Assembly (NCBI RefSeq): GCF_005047355.1
Contig: NZ_SUMC01000049.1
Coordinates: 1-60,707, forward strand
Origin: Actinacidiphila oryziradicis
Lineage (GTDB): Bacteria > Actinomycetota > Actinomycetes > Streptomycetales > Streptomycetaceae
Length of the DNA stretch: 60,707 bases
Direction of reading: 5' to 3'
Position 1 is the first letter of the stretch. Each line of letters starts with the position of its first letter. The notes below the pieces were generated by a model, which saw only the letters and a program-made list of their open reading frames with translations, made no database searches and was not told the DNA's origin. The position numbers and the translations under genes are program-made. Below, in pieces: positions 8,505-17,524 of this stretch.

Positions 8505-9098
8505 TCAGGTGTGCGTGCCGCTGGTCACGATCTTCACCGCGGTTCGCATGCGTGTGCGGTAGGTCGTGGGTGTCGTGGCTGTGTGCGTGAGGCCCGTCGA
8601 TGTGGCGTAGAGATGCTCGGCGAGGTCATGCGCCGAGATGCCGGCCTCCTTCCACCCAGTGGCGACACCGGTGCGGGTCAGGAGATCGGCGACGCTGTTC
8701 ACGAGGTCCTGTTCCATCTCGTGCACGAGTCGTCCCCCGAGCGACGCTGCGGTCTCGAGGAGCTCGTTGATGCTCTGGCTCCCCGCGGTTCCGATGGCGT
8801 GGCCTTGGAACGCCTCGAACGCGCCGAGAAGTCGTTCCTCCAGGTCGAGGTCGTCGCGGTCGATCGCGGCGCGCGCGGCCGCCCGGATCTGCGACGCCAG
8901 ACGCAGGAGGGCGGCGGTGAAGAGTGCTTCCTTGGTCTTGAAGTGCAGATAGAGGCCCTGGCGGGACAGGCCCGCCGCCCGGGCGAGGTCGTCCATCGAC
9001 GTCTTCTTGTACCCGTAGCGGAGGAAGACTCCCGTCGCGGCGTCGGTGATCGCCTCACGTCGCTCCGACGTTGCTTCCTTTGCTTCCGTGCCCATCAT
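8505..9098 (-). CDS. TetR-family transcriptional regulator
   Basis: A 197-residue TetR-type repressor. The N-terminal DNA-binding domain contains FLRYGYKKTSMDDLARAAG and LSRQGLYLHFKTKEALF (about residues 25-62). The C-terminal ligand domain has the family's usual low conservation. Two ATG codons are adjacent; the first (9098) overlaps the stop of the upstream SDR remnant by one base (TGATG), so its translation is coupled to that short frame. It probably controlled the intact SDR; now it may regulate itself or distant targets. Confidence 0.85.
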   Translation of the reverse strand: MMGTEAKEATSERREAITDAATGVFLRYGYKKTSMDDLARAAGLSRQGLYLHFKTKEALFTAALLRLASQIRAAARAAIDRDDLDLEERLLGAFEAFQGHAIGTAGSQSINELLETAASLGGRLVHEMEQDLVNSVADLLTRTGVATGWKEAGISAHDLAEHLYATSTGLTHTATTPTTYRTRMRTAVKIVTSGTHT

Positions 9099-9376
9099 CA
9101 GGCCGCCTTGCTGAGGCGCGGAGTGAACGCGAAGGTGACCCCGGTGAGCTTCTCGCTCTCTTCCCAGAGCCGCTTTGCCACCGCGGTGTCCTTCGCGCGC
9201 TTGGAGATCCCGGCGGGGCCGGGAGGACCGTTCATCTCGAAGAGGCGCGCCGGCCCCCAGTAGCTGCCGCTGCCCGCGGAAAGGTCGGTTGCCGCGCGGA
9301 GTGTGGGGAGGGCGCCTGCTCGGACCGCGGTGCGGCCGGTCTGGTCGGGGATGCCGTCCAACGTCCAGCTCGTCAT
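9098..9376 (-). pseudogene. short-chain dehydrogenase with a large in-frame internal deletion
   Basis: The frame encodes only 92 residues. It starts with MTSWTLDGIPDQTGRTAV, the beginning of a common actinobacterial SDR just before its TGxxxGxG cofactor site. It then jumps directly to a C-terminal segment GSYWGPARLFEMNGPPGP and ends EESEKLTGVTF, the normal SDR tail. Roughly 200 residues, with the Rossmann core and the YxxxK active site, are missing, yet frame, start codon and an AAGGAG ribosome site remain. The product cannot be an SDR enzyme. Translation may persist because the TetR gene is coupled to its stop. Confidence 0.7.
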
Positions 9377-9571
9377 GGTCGGCTCCTTCATATGCACACT
9401 TGTCGAATGAGACGAACTTGACGCAGTAGGCACATGTTGTCAATGAAGCCTAGGGCCGGAGGATTGCCGCACCGGATCATCCGGATCCGCATGCTATCGA
9501 CGCATCACCCGATATATCTACACATCATGCTATCTTCGGAACGATGATCTCTAAGCGCGCGCTGCTGGCCG

Positions 9572-12109
9572 ATGGGCTGGACCGCATGGCCGACGCGACC
9601 GACACGACGCCAGCTCCTCGGCACGCACCTCGCAGGCGGGACGGCCGCGGTGGATGACCCTGGGGGCGTGGTGCTCGACGCTGTGCAGGGGCCGGTGGGG
9701 ATGACCGGCGCGGTGATAGCGGTGGTCGACGCGGAAGGGACTGTGGTCGGGTGGTCGCAGGCCGCCCAGCGGCTTGTCGGCTACTCGGCCGCGGAGGTGG
9801 TGGGCCGGCCGGCCGCTGCCATGCTGCCCTCCGCCCAGGATGCGGCGAAGGCAGCGGCGTTCGCGCAGCGGTGCCGAGACCAGGGGCGCTGGTCAGGCCT
9901 GGTGGCACTGCGCCACCGCGACGGCCGCAGGCTCGAGGTGAGCCTGCGGGTCGCCCCGTTGTCCGGGCTGGACGGGAGGGCGCAGTGGCTGGTCTCGGCG
10001 ACCGGCATGGCCGCGGTCGCCTCGTGGGCGGTGAACGGATCGGGGCTGGAGTCGCTGCTCACCCGCGCACCGATCGGGATCATCGTCCGTGACCTGGAGC
10101 TGCGCTGCACCTGGGTGAACGAGACCCTGGAGATGCAGGACGGCATCTCCCGCGAACAGCGGCTGGGGCGCCGGCTGACGGAGACACTGCCGGGCCCCGA
10201 GGCCGAAGCGGCCGAGGAGGTGATGCGGCAAGTACTGAAAAGCGGCACTTCGGTGGTCGACCACGACTTCCGGGCACGGCTGCCGTTGGACCGGCACCGG
10301 GAACGCGCTTTCTCGGTCTCCTTCTTCCGCCTCGAGGACGCGGACGGCCATGTGCTGGGCGTGTGCGCCATGTGGGTGGACGTCACCGGCAGAGAGCGGG
10401 CGCGGGAGCGCCTGGCGATCATCAGCGAGGCCAGCACCCGTATCGGCAGCACCCTGGACGTCATGCGGACCGGGCAGGAGCTGGCCGATCTCGCGGTGCC
10501 CCTCCTGGCCGACTTCGCCACCGTCGACCTGGCGGAATCGGTCCCGCTGGGCGAGGAGCCCCTGGCCCGGCTGGGGCCGATGGGCCGGCACACCCCCGTC
10601 TTCCGCCGCGCGGGCCTGGCATCGATCCACCAGGGCGCCCCGGAGGCCGTGTGCGCACGCGGGGAGGCGGTCTTCGTCCCGCCGACCTCGCCCTACACCA
10701 GCGTCCTGTCCTCCGGGAAGTCCCACCTGGAACCGGTCATAGACACCTCCCCCGGCACCTGGCTCGACCAGGACCCGGCACGGGCGCAGAAGATCCGGGA
10801 GACCGGGCTCCGCTCCTGGATGATCGTGCCGATCCACGCGCGCGGCACCGTGCTGGGCATAGCGGTCTTCGCCCGTACGGATAACCCGGTGCCGTTCGAG
10901 CAGGACGACCTGCTTCTGGCGGAGGAACTCGTCACCCGCGCCGCGCTGAGCCTGGACAACGCCAACCGGTACACCCGCGAACGCACCGCGGCCCTCGCCC
11001 TCCAGCGCAACCTGCTGCCCCAGCATCTGACGGGCGGGTCCGCGGTCGAGGTGGCCTCGCGCTACCTGCCGGCCGACATCCACCACGGCGCCGGCGGCGA
11101 CTGGTTCGATGTGATCCCGCTGTCCGGGGCCCGGGTGGCGCTGGTCGTCGGCGACGTGGTCGGGCACGGCATCAACGCCGCGGCCACCATGGGCAGGCTC
11201 CGCACCGCCGTGCACACCCTCGCCGACATGGACCTGCCCCCCGACGAACTCCTGGCCCACCTCGACGACCTGGCCATCCGCCTCATCGAGGAGGACGCCG
11301 ACGCGAAGGACAAGGAGGGCATCGCCGCCGCGGTCCTGGGTGTCACCTGCCTGTACGCCGTCTACGACCCCGTCACCCGGCGCTGCACGATGGCACGCGC
11401 CGGCCACCCCCCGCCCGCCATCGTCGACCCGCACGGCCACGTCACCTTCCCCGACCTCCCCGCCGGAACCCCTCTCGGCCTCGGACTGGTCCCCTTCGAG
11501 GCCGTGGAACTGGAACTACCCGAAGGCAGCACACTCGCCCTCTACACCGACGGCCTCGTCGAAACCCGCGACCAGGACATCGACGCCGGCATGCACCGCC
11601 TGAGCACCCTCCTCGCCCACCCCCGCCTCCCCCTGGAAGACCTCTGCGCGACCGTCGTCGACACACTGCCCACCCCGGCACCCTCCGACGACGTCACCCT
11701 CCTCCTCGCCCGCACCCGCACCCTCAGCCCGGACCAGGTCGTCTCCTGGGACCTGCCCACCGACCCCGCCGTCGTCAGCAGCGCCCGCTCCCTGGCCGTC
11801 CGCCAACTCACCCACTGGGGACTGCAGGACCTGGCCGTCACCACCGAACTGATCGTCAGCGAACTCGTCACCAACGCCATCCGCCACGGCACCGGCCCCA
11901 TCCGCCTGCGCCTGATCCGCCACCAGGTCCTGACCTGCGAAGTCTCCGACACCAGCAGCAGCCTCCCCCGCCTGCGCCATGCCCGCACCACCGACGAGGG
12001 CGGCCGCGGCCTCTTCCTCATCGCCCAGCTCTCCCACCGACGGGGTACCCGCTACACACCGGACGGCAAAATCGTATGGGCCGAACAGGAACTGCCACCC
12101 GCGAACTGA
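9572..12109 (+). CDS. PAS-PAS-GAF-SpoIIE phosphatase-HATPase (RsbU/RsbW-type) signalling protein
   Basis: A soluble regulator of up to 845 residues. Order: PAS 1 (about 35-145), PAS 2 (150-270), GAF (285-460), PP2C/SpoIIE phosphatase (480-690) and a C-terminal anti-sigma-type HATPase (about 715-845). Phosphatase metal residues lie in GAGGDWFDV, VVGDVVGHG, LYTDGLVE and SDDVTLL. The kinase-like domain shows ELVTNAIRHG (N box) and GGRGLFLI (G box). Such fusions dephosphorylate anti-sigma antagonists and bind sigma or antagonist partners in stress and development control. The start is uncertain: 9572 gives the longest frame, while GTG 9650 would begin closer to the first PAS domain. Confidence 0.85.
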   Translation: MGWTAWPTRPTRRQLLGTHLAGGTAAVDDPGGVVLDAVQGPVGMTGAVIAVVDAEGTVVGWSQAAQRLVGYSAAEVVGRPAAAMLPSAQDAAKAAAFAQRCRDQGRWSGLVALRHRDGRRLEVSLRVAPLSGLDGRAQWLVSATGMAAVASWAVNGSGLESLLTRAPIGIIVRDLELRCTWVNETLEMQDGISREQRLGRRLTETLPGPEAEAAEEVMRQVLKSGTSVVDHDFRARLPLDRHRERAFSVSFFRLEDADGHVLGVCAMWVDVTGRERARERLAIISEASTRIGSTLDVMRTGQELADLAVPLLADFATVDLAESVPLGEEPLARLGPMGRHTPVFRRAGLASIHQGAPEAVCARGEAVFVPPTSPYTSVLSSGKSHLEPVIDTSPGTWLDQDPARAQKIRETGLRSWMIVPIHARGTVLGIAVFARTDNPVPFEQDDLLLAEELVTRAALSLDNANRYTRERTAALALQRNLLPQHLTGGSAVEVASRYLPADIHHGAGGDWFDVIPLSGARVALVVGDVVGHGINAAATMGRLRTAVHTLADMDLPPDELLAHLDDLAIRLIEEDADAKDKEGIAAAVLGVTCLYAVYDPVTRRCTMARAGHPPPAIVDPHGHVTFPDLPAGTPLGLGLVPFEAVELELPEGSTLALYTDGLVETRDQDIDAGMHRLSTLLAHPRLPLEDLCATVVDTLPTPAPSDDVTLLLARTRTLSPDQVVSWDLPTDPAVVSSARSLAVRQLTHWGLQDLAVTTELIVSELVTNAIRHGTGPIRLRLIRHQVLTCEVSDTSSSLPRLRHARTTDEGGRGLFLIAQLSHRRGTRYTPDGKIVWAEQELPPAN

Positions 12110-12143
12110 GCAGGGGGCCAGGACCGGGTGGCGGGGCAGAAGC

Positions 12144-12175
12144 CGTCCCGGCGCCGCTGCCGGTCCCGGGACGGG
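12144..12175. terminator. hairpin between convergent genes
   Basis: CCGTCCCGG (12144-12152) pairs perfectly with CCGGGACGG (12167-12175) across a 14-base loop, in the 87-base gap where the SpoIIE-type gene and the formamidase gene converge. No T-tract follows, as is common in high-GC actinomycetes. Probably bidirectional. Confidence 0.5.
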
Positions 12176-12196
12176 CCATGCCGGTATCACGTCCGG

Positions 12197-13444
12197 TCAG
12201 CTGCTCACCGCGCACTTCCCGCGGTCGGCGGACTTGGGTCCGGCGGCGGTGGGACGGACGTCGAAGTCGAACACGGTGGTGGGGAGGTAGAGCGAGCAGC
12301 AGGCGTTGGGGATGTCCACGATCCCGCTGATGCGGCCCTCGACGGGGCAGGCTCCGAGCAGCAGATACGCCTGCTCGCCGCTGTAGCCGAACCTCTTGAG
12401 GTACTCGACGGCGTTGAGACACGCGCGGCGGTAGGCCAGCGTCGCGTCGAGGTAGTAGTTGGTGTCCGTGTCGTGGTCGACGGAGATCCCGATGAAGGTC
12501 AGGAACTCCGCGTACCTCGGCTCGACGTTGCCCGGCATGAACACGGGGTTGGTGGAGACGCCGTACTTCTCCATGCCGCCTTTGATGAGGTCGACGTGGA
12601 AGTCGATGAAGCCGCCCATCTCGATGGCGCCGCAGAAGGTGATCTCTCCGTCGCCCTGGCTGAAGTGCAGGTCGCCGCCGGAGAGCTTGGCATCCTTGAC
12701 GAGTACGGGGACGAATACCCGCGAGCCCCGGGTGAAGTTCTTGATGTCCTGGTTGCCTCCGTTCTCACGGGCGGGCACCGTGCGGGCGCCATCGCGCGCG
12801 ATCAGCTGCGCCGTGTCCCCGGTGGCCTTGCCGGCGAGCGCGTTGTCGGCCACCGGTGGGACGGCCAGTGGGGGAACCCGGTCCGGGTCGGTGTCGATCA
12901 GCGCCCGCTCACGGGCGTTCCACCGCTCCAGCAGTTCGGTGGACGGAGCGGTGCCGAAGAGCCCGGGGTGGGTGATTCCGGTAAAGCGGACCCCGGGCAG
13001 GTGCCGGGAGGTCGCCATCTGGCCGTGGAAGTCCCAGACCGCCTTGTACGCGTCAGGGAAGTAGTCGGTCAGGAAGCCTCCGCCGTTGGCCTTCGCGAAA
13101 ATACCGGTGTAACCCCAGCCCTGGCCGGGTGCGCTGCCGGTCTGCTGCGGAACGGGGCCCAGATCGAGGATGTCCACGATCAGCAGGTCGCCGGGTTCCG
13201 CGCCCTCCACACCTATCGGCCCGCTGAGCATGTGGGGGACGGTGAGGTCTATGTCGCGTACGTCGTTGGCAGAGTCGTTGTTGCCGATCTGCGCGTCGGT
13301 CCAGTCGCGGCACTCGATGCGGAATTCGGCCCCCGGCCGCACCATGGCCACGGTCGGGACGTCCGGGTGCCACCGGTTGTGTCCCGGAACGGCCTGGTCG
13401 CGCATTGACTTGGTTTGGTCAACGGTGAAAAGAACTTCAGGCAT
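12197..13444 (-). CDS. fmdA: formamidase (FmdA/AmdA acetamidase-formamidase family)
   Basis: A 415-residue enzyme of normal length for FmdA. It starts MPEVLFTVDQTKSM and carries the family blocks HNRWHPDVP, the acidic NGGNQDIKNFTRGSRVFVPV and LHFSQGDGEITFCGAIEM, and a Cys-rich late block (IPNACCSLYLP). The family hydrolyses formamide, and less well acetamide, to ammonia and the carboxylic acid in the cytoplasm. An AGGAG site precedes the ATG. It follows an AmiS-type channel and an FmdB zinc-ribbon gene on the same strand, with a formate dehydrogenase divergent beyond them, which supports formamide as substrate. The 359-residue paralogue at 36743-37822 is distinct and shorter. Confidence 0.88.
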   Translation of the reverse strand: MPEVLFTVDQTKSMRDQAVPGHNRWHPDVPTVAMVRPGAEFRIECRDWTDAQIGNNDSANDVRDIDLTVPHMLSGPIGVEGAEPGDLLIVDILDLGPVPQQTGSAPGQGWGYTGIFAKANGGGFLTDYFPDAYKAVWDFHGQMATSRHLPGVRFTGITHPGLFGTAPSTELLERWNARERALIDTDPDRVPPLAVPPVADNALAGKATGDTAQLIARDGARTVPARENGGNQDIKNFTRGSRVFVPVLVKDAKLSGGDLHFSQGDGEITFCGAIEMGGFIDFHVDLIKGGMEKYGVSTNPVFMPGNVEPRYAEFLTFIGISVDHDTDTNYYLDATLAYRRACLNAVEYLKRFGYSGEQAYLLLGACPVEGRISGIVDIPNACCSLYLPTTVFDFDVRPTAAGPKSADRGKCAVSS

Positions 13445-13597
13445 GACAACTCCTGGATGATGATTCGGTCACGATGGTGGTCCACGGCAGGGGCGGACGC
13501 CTGGATCCTGGCGTGGGCGCCATGCCGGTGACTGGCGTCTCGTCCTGACAGGCACACCTCCGAACTCTCGACGGTGCTGCTTCCCGCGGCTGCTGGT

Positions 13598-14248
13598 CTA
13601 GTGCGCTCCGGCCGCCGTGGTGCCTCCGGCCCTCGATGCGCCGCGCGTCACCGAGCCGGGGGGCTTGGTGACCGGCCACAGCGCCGTGAACACCACCACG
13701 GCGAAGATGCCCAGCGCGATGCCGATCGCCTGGTTGTGCTCAGGCCTCCAGTAGCCGGAGAGCAGCAGCCCGGCGGGGATCACTCCGGTGACCCAGCCCT
13801 CGATGGCCGTGACCGAGCCCACATAGGTGGTGAGGGTCTCCATCTTGAGGCCGAGCAGCAGGAAGAACAGGAACCACAGGAACGACCAGTAGAGCCAGAT
13901 GGCCCCGAACGCGTAGTCGTGGAGGAGCCGGAAATTGGCGTACGAGTACCCCAGCGCCGCGACCGCCACAAAGAGCGAGTAGTAGCCGACACCCGTGGTG
14001 TCCAGTCCCATGAGCAGGCCTATGCCTACATACAAGTAGGTGAAGCCGAACAAGTAGAGTCCGGAGGCCGTCAGAATCTTGTGCGGGTCGCCTCCGGAAG
14101 TGAAGATGAGATAGGTCGGCGTCAGTACCTGTAGTGCTCCTATGAAGAGGTTGAACACCGCGGCGGACCGCGCGTCGACCTTCCCCAGAAGCATGATTCC
14201 GTTGAGGAAGAGCACCGCACCGACGAAGAGCAGTCCTACATTTGCCAC
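13598..14248 (-). CDS. amiS: AmiS/UreI-family amide (short-chain amide/urea) channel
   Basis: A 216-residue integral membrane protein with about six hydrophobic segments, starting NVGLLFVGAVLFLNGIMLLG and containing FGAIWLYWSFLWFLFF. These are hallmarks of the AmiS/UreI family, which passes urea or short amides through the membrane. The GTG at 14248 has a perfect AGGAGG nine bases upstream (14263-14258). It lies between fmdB and fmdA, so it probably admits formamide. The C terminus has a short basic tail. Confidence 0.87.
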   Translation of the reverse strand: MANVGLLFVGAVLFLNGIMLLGKVDARSAAVFNLFIGALQVLTPTYLIFTSGGDPHKILTASGLYLFGFTYLYVGIGLLMGLDTTGVGYYSLFVAVAALGYSYANFRLLHDYAFGAIWLYWSFLWFLFFLLLGLKMETLTTYVGSVTAIEGWVTGVIPAGLLLSGYWRPEHNQAIGIALGIFAVVVFTALWPVTKPPGSVTRGASRAGGTTAAGAH

Positions 14249-14333
14249 GCGCACGCACCTCCTGGGTCCGCGTGCGGGATAACCGGCACCGGCAACACCG
14301 GCGCCGTACCCCGCCCCATACTTGCCGCCGCTT

Positions 14334-14615
14334 TTACGGCCGGGGCAGCCGGGAGAGCGAGGGGTGCGGAGAGCGCCGCGGTGCCCGTGCTCGCGTGGGT
14401 ACCTCGGAGACCACGGCAGGGGCCTCACGGGACTGTTCCTGCCGGTCGTGGAGGGAGGCCACGGCCTCCGGGGTCGCCCTCAGGCCCGGAGCGGAGAAAA
14501 CCCGCCTCGCGGCGCCCGCACAGACGGGGCACCCGTACGAAACGGGCGCGGTGCCGATCGCCAGCCGCACCTCAAAAGGTCCGCAACGGCTGCAAGAGTA
14601 TTCATAGGTCGCCAT
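14334..14615 (-). CDS. fmdB: FmdB-family zinc ribbon protein
   Basis: A 93-residue protein with a zinc-ribbon head: Cys8-x2-Cys11 (CSRC) and Cys29-x2-Cys32 (CPVC), in the typical MATYEYSCSRCGPFEV context. A variable Arg/Pro-rich tail follows. FmdB proteins accompany amidase genes and were proposed as regulators, but their role is unproven. A GGAGG site precedes the ATG. It is the first gene of the fmdB-amiS-fmdA run and may influence its expression or metal supply. Confidence 0.8.
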   Translation of the reverse strand: MATYEYSCSRCGPFEVRLAIGTAPVSYGCPVCAGAARRVFSAPGLRATPEAVASLHDRQEQSREAPAVVSEVPTRARAPRRSPHPSLSRLPRP

Positions 14616-14950
14616 TCAAGCCCGCCTCCGGATGCCGGTGCACGGCTCGTCAACCTGGACTTTCGCGGCGTGCCCGGTAACCGCACGCCGTTATAACTTT
14701 CTTCTCTTTCAGGAGACGCCTGGAGAATCCCGATGTCAAGCTCAGGACGACCGTTCGGGCCCGCTGCCCGCAAAGTCCGGACGACGGGGGCGAATTGAGT
14801 AGGCCGGCCTTTTCGGAGCGCCCCGACCGATGATTGCGCGTCGAACGCACAGTCGACTAAAATTCGAAGAGCCCAGGCGCACGGGCACGTGTCCCGGCGG
14901 AAAGGCCGGACCGGACAGTCCGGCTGCCCCAGCGACGGAGGCAAGGAGCC
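14616..14950. promoter_or_regulatory. divergent intergenic region, formamide genes / formate dehydrogenase
   Basis: These 335 bases hold the promoters of the fmdB operon (leftward) and the formate dehydrogenase gene (rightward). They are AT-richer than the surroundings. A -10-like TATAAC on the minus strand (near 14691-14696) is the only promoter-like element I can point to, and it is weak. A 21-codon frame at 14732 with a GGAG upstream is possible but unsupported. No clear operator palindrome is visible. Confidence 0.35.
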
Positions 14951-16123
14951 ATGGCAAAGATCCTTCTGGTGCTCTATCCCGACCCGGCGGACGGTTACCC
15001 TCCCGAATACGCCCGCGACGAGATTCCCGCCATCACCGCCTACCCCGGGGGACAGACCACGCCCACCCCGGAAGCCATCGATTTCACCCCCGGCCAGTTG
15101 CTCGGCAGCGTGTCCGGCGAACTAGGACTGCGCCGCTTCCTTGAGGACCGGGGCCACACCCTCGTCGTCACCAGCGACAAGGAAGGACCGGACTCGGTCC
15201 TCGACCGCGAGCTTCGCGACGCCGATGTGGTGATCTCCCAGCCGTTCTGGCCCGCCTATCTGACCCCCGAGCGGATCTCCCGGGCGACCCGGCTCAAGCT
15301 GGCGATCACCGCCGGGATCGGCTCGGACCATGTCGATCTGCCGAGCGCCATCGCCCATGGCATCACGGTCGCGGAGATCACCTTCAGCAACAGCATCAGC
15401 GTGGCGGAGCACGCCGTGATGCAGATCCTCGCCCTCGTCCGGAACTACCTGCCCGCGCACGAGTGGGTGGCCACCAAGGGCGGATGGAACATCGCCGACA
15501 GCGTCTCGCGCGCCTACGACCTCGAAGGCATGCAGGTCGGCGTCCTCGGTTCGGGCCGAATCGGCCAGGCGCTGCTGCGCCGCCTCAAGCCGTTCGACGT
15601 GAAGCTGCACTACTACGACCCGCACCGGCTGTCGCCGGAGGTCGAGAGGGAACTGGGGGTGACCTGGCATCCCGACGTACGCTCCCTGGCCTCCTCGGTC
15701 GACGTGCTGTCGATCCACGCCCCGCTGCATCCGCAGACCGAGAATCTCTTCGACGACGAGTTGATCGGGGCCATGAAGCGCGGTTCGTACATCGTCAACA
15801 CCGCCCGCGCGCTCATCGTGGACCGCGACGCCGTGGTCCGCGCCCTGAACAGCGGCCGGCTCGCCGGGTACGCGGGCGACGTCTGGTACCCGCAGCCGCC
15901 ACCGGCCGACCACCCCTGGCGCACCATGCCCCACGAGGCGATGACGCCGCATGTGTCCGGCACATCCCTCTCCGCGCAGGCCCGCTACGCCGCCGGCACC
16001 CGGGAGATCCTGGAGTGCTGGCTCGACGGGCACCCCATCCGCCCGGAGTACCTGATCGTCGACGCCGGCAAGCTGGCCGGTACGGGAGCTCTCTCGTACA
16101 CCGTCCCCGAGGCCGAAAGCTGA
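14951..16123 (+). CDS. fdh: NAD-dependent formate dehydrogenase
   Basis: A 390-residue D-2-hydroxyacid-dehydrogenase-superfamily enzyme of the FDH type, which oxidises formate to CO2 with NAD. FDH-specific marks are the PFWPAY loop, the SNSISVAEHAVM block with the substrate-binding Asn, the cofactor site GVLGSGRIGQALLRRL, the catalytic Arg in NTARALIVDRDAV, and the Gln/His block TPHVSGTSLSAQARYAAG. No signal peptide or metal site is present, so it is the soluble metal-free class. GGAG lies before the ATG. It is divergent from the formamidase operon, so formate from formamide, or from the formaldehyde dehydrogenase at 30.5 kb, could be converted here to CO2 and NADH. Confidence 0.92.
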   Translation: MAKILLVLYPDPADGYPPEYARDEIPAITAYPGGQTTPTPEAIDFTPGQLLGSVSGELGLRRFLEDRGHTLVVTSDKEGPDSVLDRELRDADVVISQPFWPAYLTPERISRATRLKLAITAGIGSDHVDLPSAIAHGITVAEITFSNSISVAEHAVMQILALVRNYLPAHEWVATKGGWNIADSVSRAYDLEGMQVGVLGSGRIGQALLRRLKPFDVKLHYYDPHRLSPEVERELGVTWHPDVRSLASSVDVLSIHAPLHPQTENLFDDELIGAMKRGSYIVNTARALIVDRDAVVRALNSGRLAGYAGDVWYPQPPPADHPWRTMPHEAMTPHVSGTSLSAQARYAAGTREILECWLDGHPIRPEYLIVDAGKLAGTGALSYTVPEAES

Positions 16124-16151
16124 CAGGAGCAGACAACTCACCCCCACCCAT

Positions 16152-16182
16152 CCGGCCGGCACCCCTTTCCGGGGCCGGCCGG
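16152..16182 (+). terminator. terminator of formate dehydrogenase gene
   Basis: CCGGCCGG (16152-16159) plus CCCC (16162-16165) pair with GGGG plus CCGGCCGG (16171-16182) around a five-base loop (TTTCC), 28 bases after the fdh stop. Strong GC stem without a T run. Confidence 0.65.
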
Positions 16183-16391
16183 AGCACTGTGAGCCGATTC
16201 ACTCGGTTTTCGGTGGACGGGTGCCGACGGCCGTTTTACCGTCCCTTGGAGATATCGATTTCACGAAATGCGGCGGCAAGCGCGCCCGTCTCCGTGTGTG
16301 CGGACAGTACGTACGGATGGTCAGTGCCGGTCGGCCGGGAAATGCGTTGCCCGAAAGTCAGGGGCGAGGCGAACACGGGAAAGGTGAACCA

Positions 16392-16820
16392 GTGAGCATC
16401 GACGCCGTCTGGGTCCGGGGCGTGACGGGAATTCAGCTACACCACGTGACAAACCTTCAGGATGCCGGAAGATTCCTGGGCAACGCCGCGATGGCATTGC
16501 GGGCCGCGCATGTACGGACCGGCGACGACCGGTACTCCGCCCTCGCCGCCCAACTGAAGGCCGTGGTCACCCACGCCCGGGAACTGGAGAACGAGGCCCG
16601 GGCGGACATGCACGAGCTCCACGCCACCGATCCTGAGCGGTTCGTCCGCTGCCGTGAGGGCGAGGAGCCGTGGCCCAGTGAGATCGCTGCGGGCTTCATC
16701 CCGCGCCACACCTGCCGGGACGAGTGCCTCTACCACGATCACGACGTCCTCGACGCCATCATGCAGTGCACCTGCGGCCGTCCCCCGTGCCGGGCCTGCG
16801 AGGTCGGCGGCAAGCCCTGA
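16392..16820 (+). CDS. hypothetical cysteine-rich protein
   Basis: A 142-residue cytoplasmic protein. The GTG at 16392 is chosen because of a GGGAAAGG ribosome-site-like stretch just upstream; the frame is open further upstream. The first 90 residues are helical and charged. The C terminus holds CRDEC, CTCG and CRAC with nearby histidines (YHDHD), a pattern able to bind one or two zinc ions. I do not recognise a family. It lies downstream of the fdh terminator and is probably its own unit. Confidence 0.55.
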   Translation: MSIDAVWVRGVTGIQLHHVTNLQDAGRFLGNAAMALRAAHVRTGDDRYSALAAQLKAVVTHARELENEARADMHELHATDPERFVRCREGEEPWPSEIAAGFIPRHTCRDECLYHDHDVLDAIMQCTCGRPPCRACEVGGKP

Positions 16821-17094
16821 GCGCTTCGCCGTCGCCGGTTCACCGCCGCTCGCCGGCCCAGCCCGACGAGTGGGAGCCGCTCACCGACCGCCAGGCGTGT
16901 GAGGCTTCAGGACTGCGATCCGCCATCGGTCTTCCGTCAGCCTGGGCTTGAAGAACACCTTGGGCTGGATGGGGTAGCACAGGGCGACCAGGACGTCCCC
17001 CGGTCCGAGCACCACATCCCGGGGAAGGACGACCCGCCGCGCGCGCGTGCCACCTGGAACCTCAACTCGTGGCGCCCGGGGGCCAGTGCGCGGT

Positions 17095-17439
17095 GACGAC
17101 GCGGGCTCCAGCACCTCCAACGGCAGCCACATCCAGCTCTACACCTGCAACGGCACTGACGCCCAGAACTGGACGGTCATCCCCGACGGCACCCTCCAGG
17201 CCTTCGGCAAGTGCATGGACGTAGTCCAGGGCGGCACCGCCAACGGCACCAAGGTGCAGCTCCACGTCTGCAACGGCACCGCATCCCAGCAGTGGCAGGC
17301 CAACTCCGCGGGCGAACTGGTCAATCCCCGGTCCGGCCTGTGCCTGGACGACCCGGGCGGCACCTCCACCGACAAAACCCAGCTACAGATCTACCACTGC
17401 GTCGGCGGCACCGCCCAGACCTGGACCCTCCCGCACTGA
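17095..17439 (+). pseudogene. ricin-type beta-trefoil lectin domain, C-terminal fragment
   Basis: The frame gains sense only from about 17095 (DDAGSSTSNGSHIQLYTC) and ends in WTLPH at 17439. It shows two QxW-type carbohydrate-binding repeats (AQNWTV, SQQWQA) and a final AQTWTL, with the regular CxD…NGTxVQLxxC spacing of actinobacterial ricin-B lectins. The catalytic or signal-peptide part that normally precedes the domain is missing, so this is the 3' end of a secreted glycosidase or similar gene. Upstream (16821-17090) I see no recognisable gene. Confidence 0.75.
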
Positions 17440-17524
17440 CGCCCCTCTCCGGGATCCGCGCGCGGTTCCCGGAGCGCGAGGCATGCTGGTATCCACACGC
17501 ACGGATCGGTCGGGAGGTGCTGGG

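Noticed and set aside
14732..14797. 21-codon ATG frame with GGAG upstream in the fmdB/fdh intergenic region
   Set aside because: Very short, no recognisable product; kept only as a remark under the intergenic region.
16881..17132. Minus-strand 83-codon frame with partly sensible sequence (VVLPRDVVLGPGDVLVALCY)
   Set aside because: Start lies within the lectin fragment on the other strand, no ribosome site, no family recognised; may be a fossil but cannot be supported.
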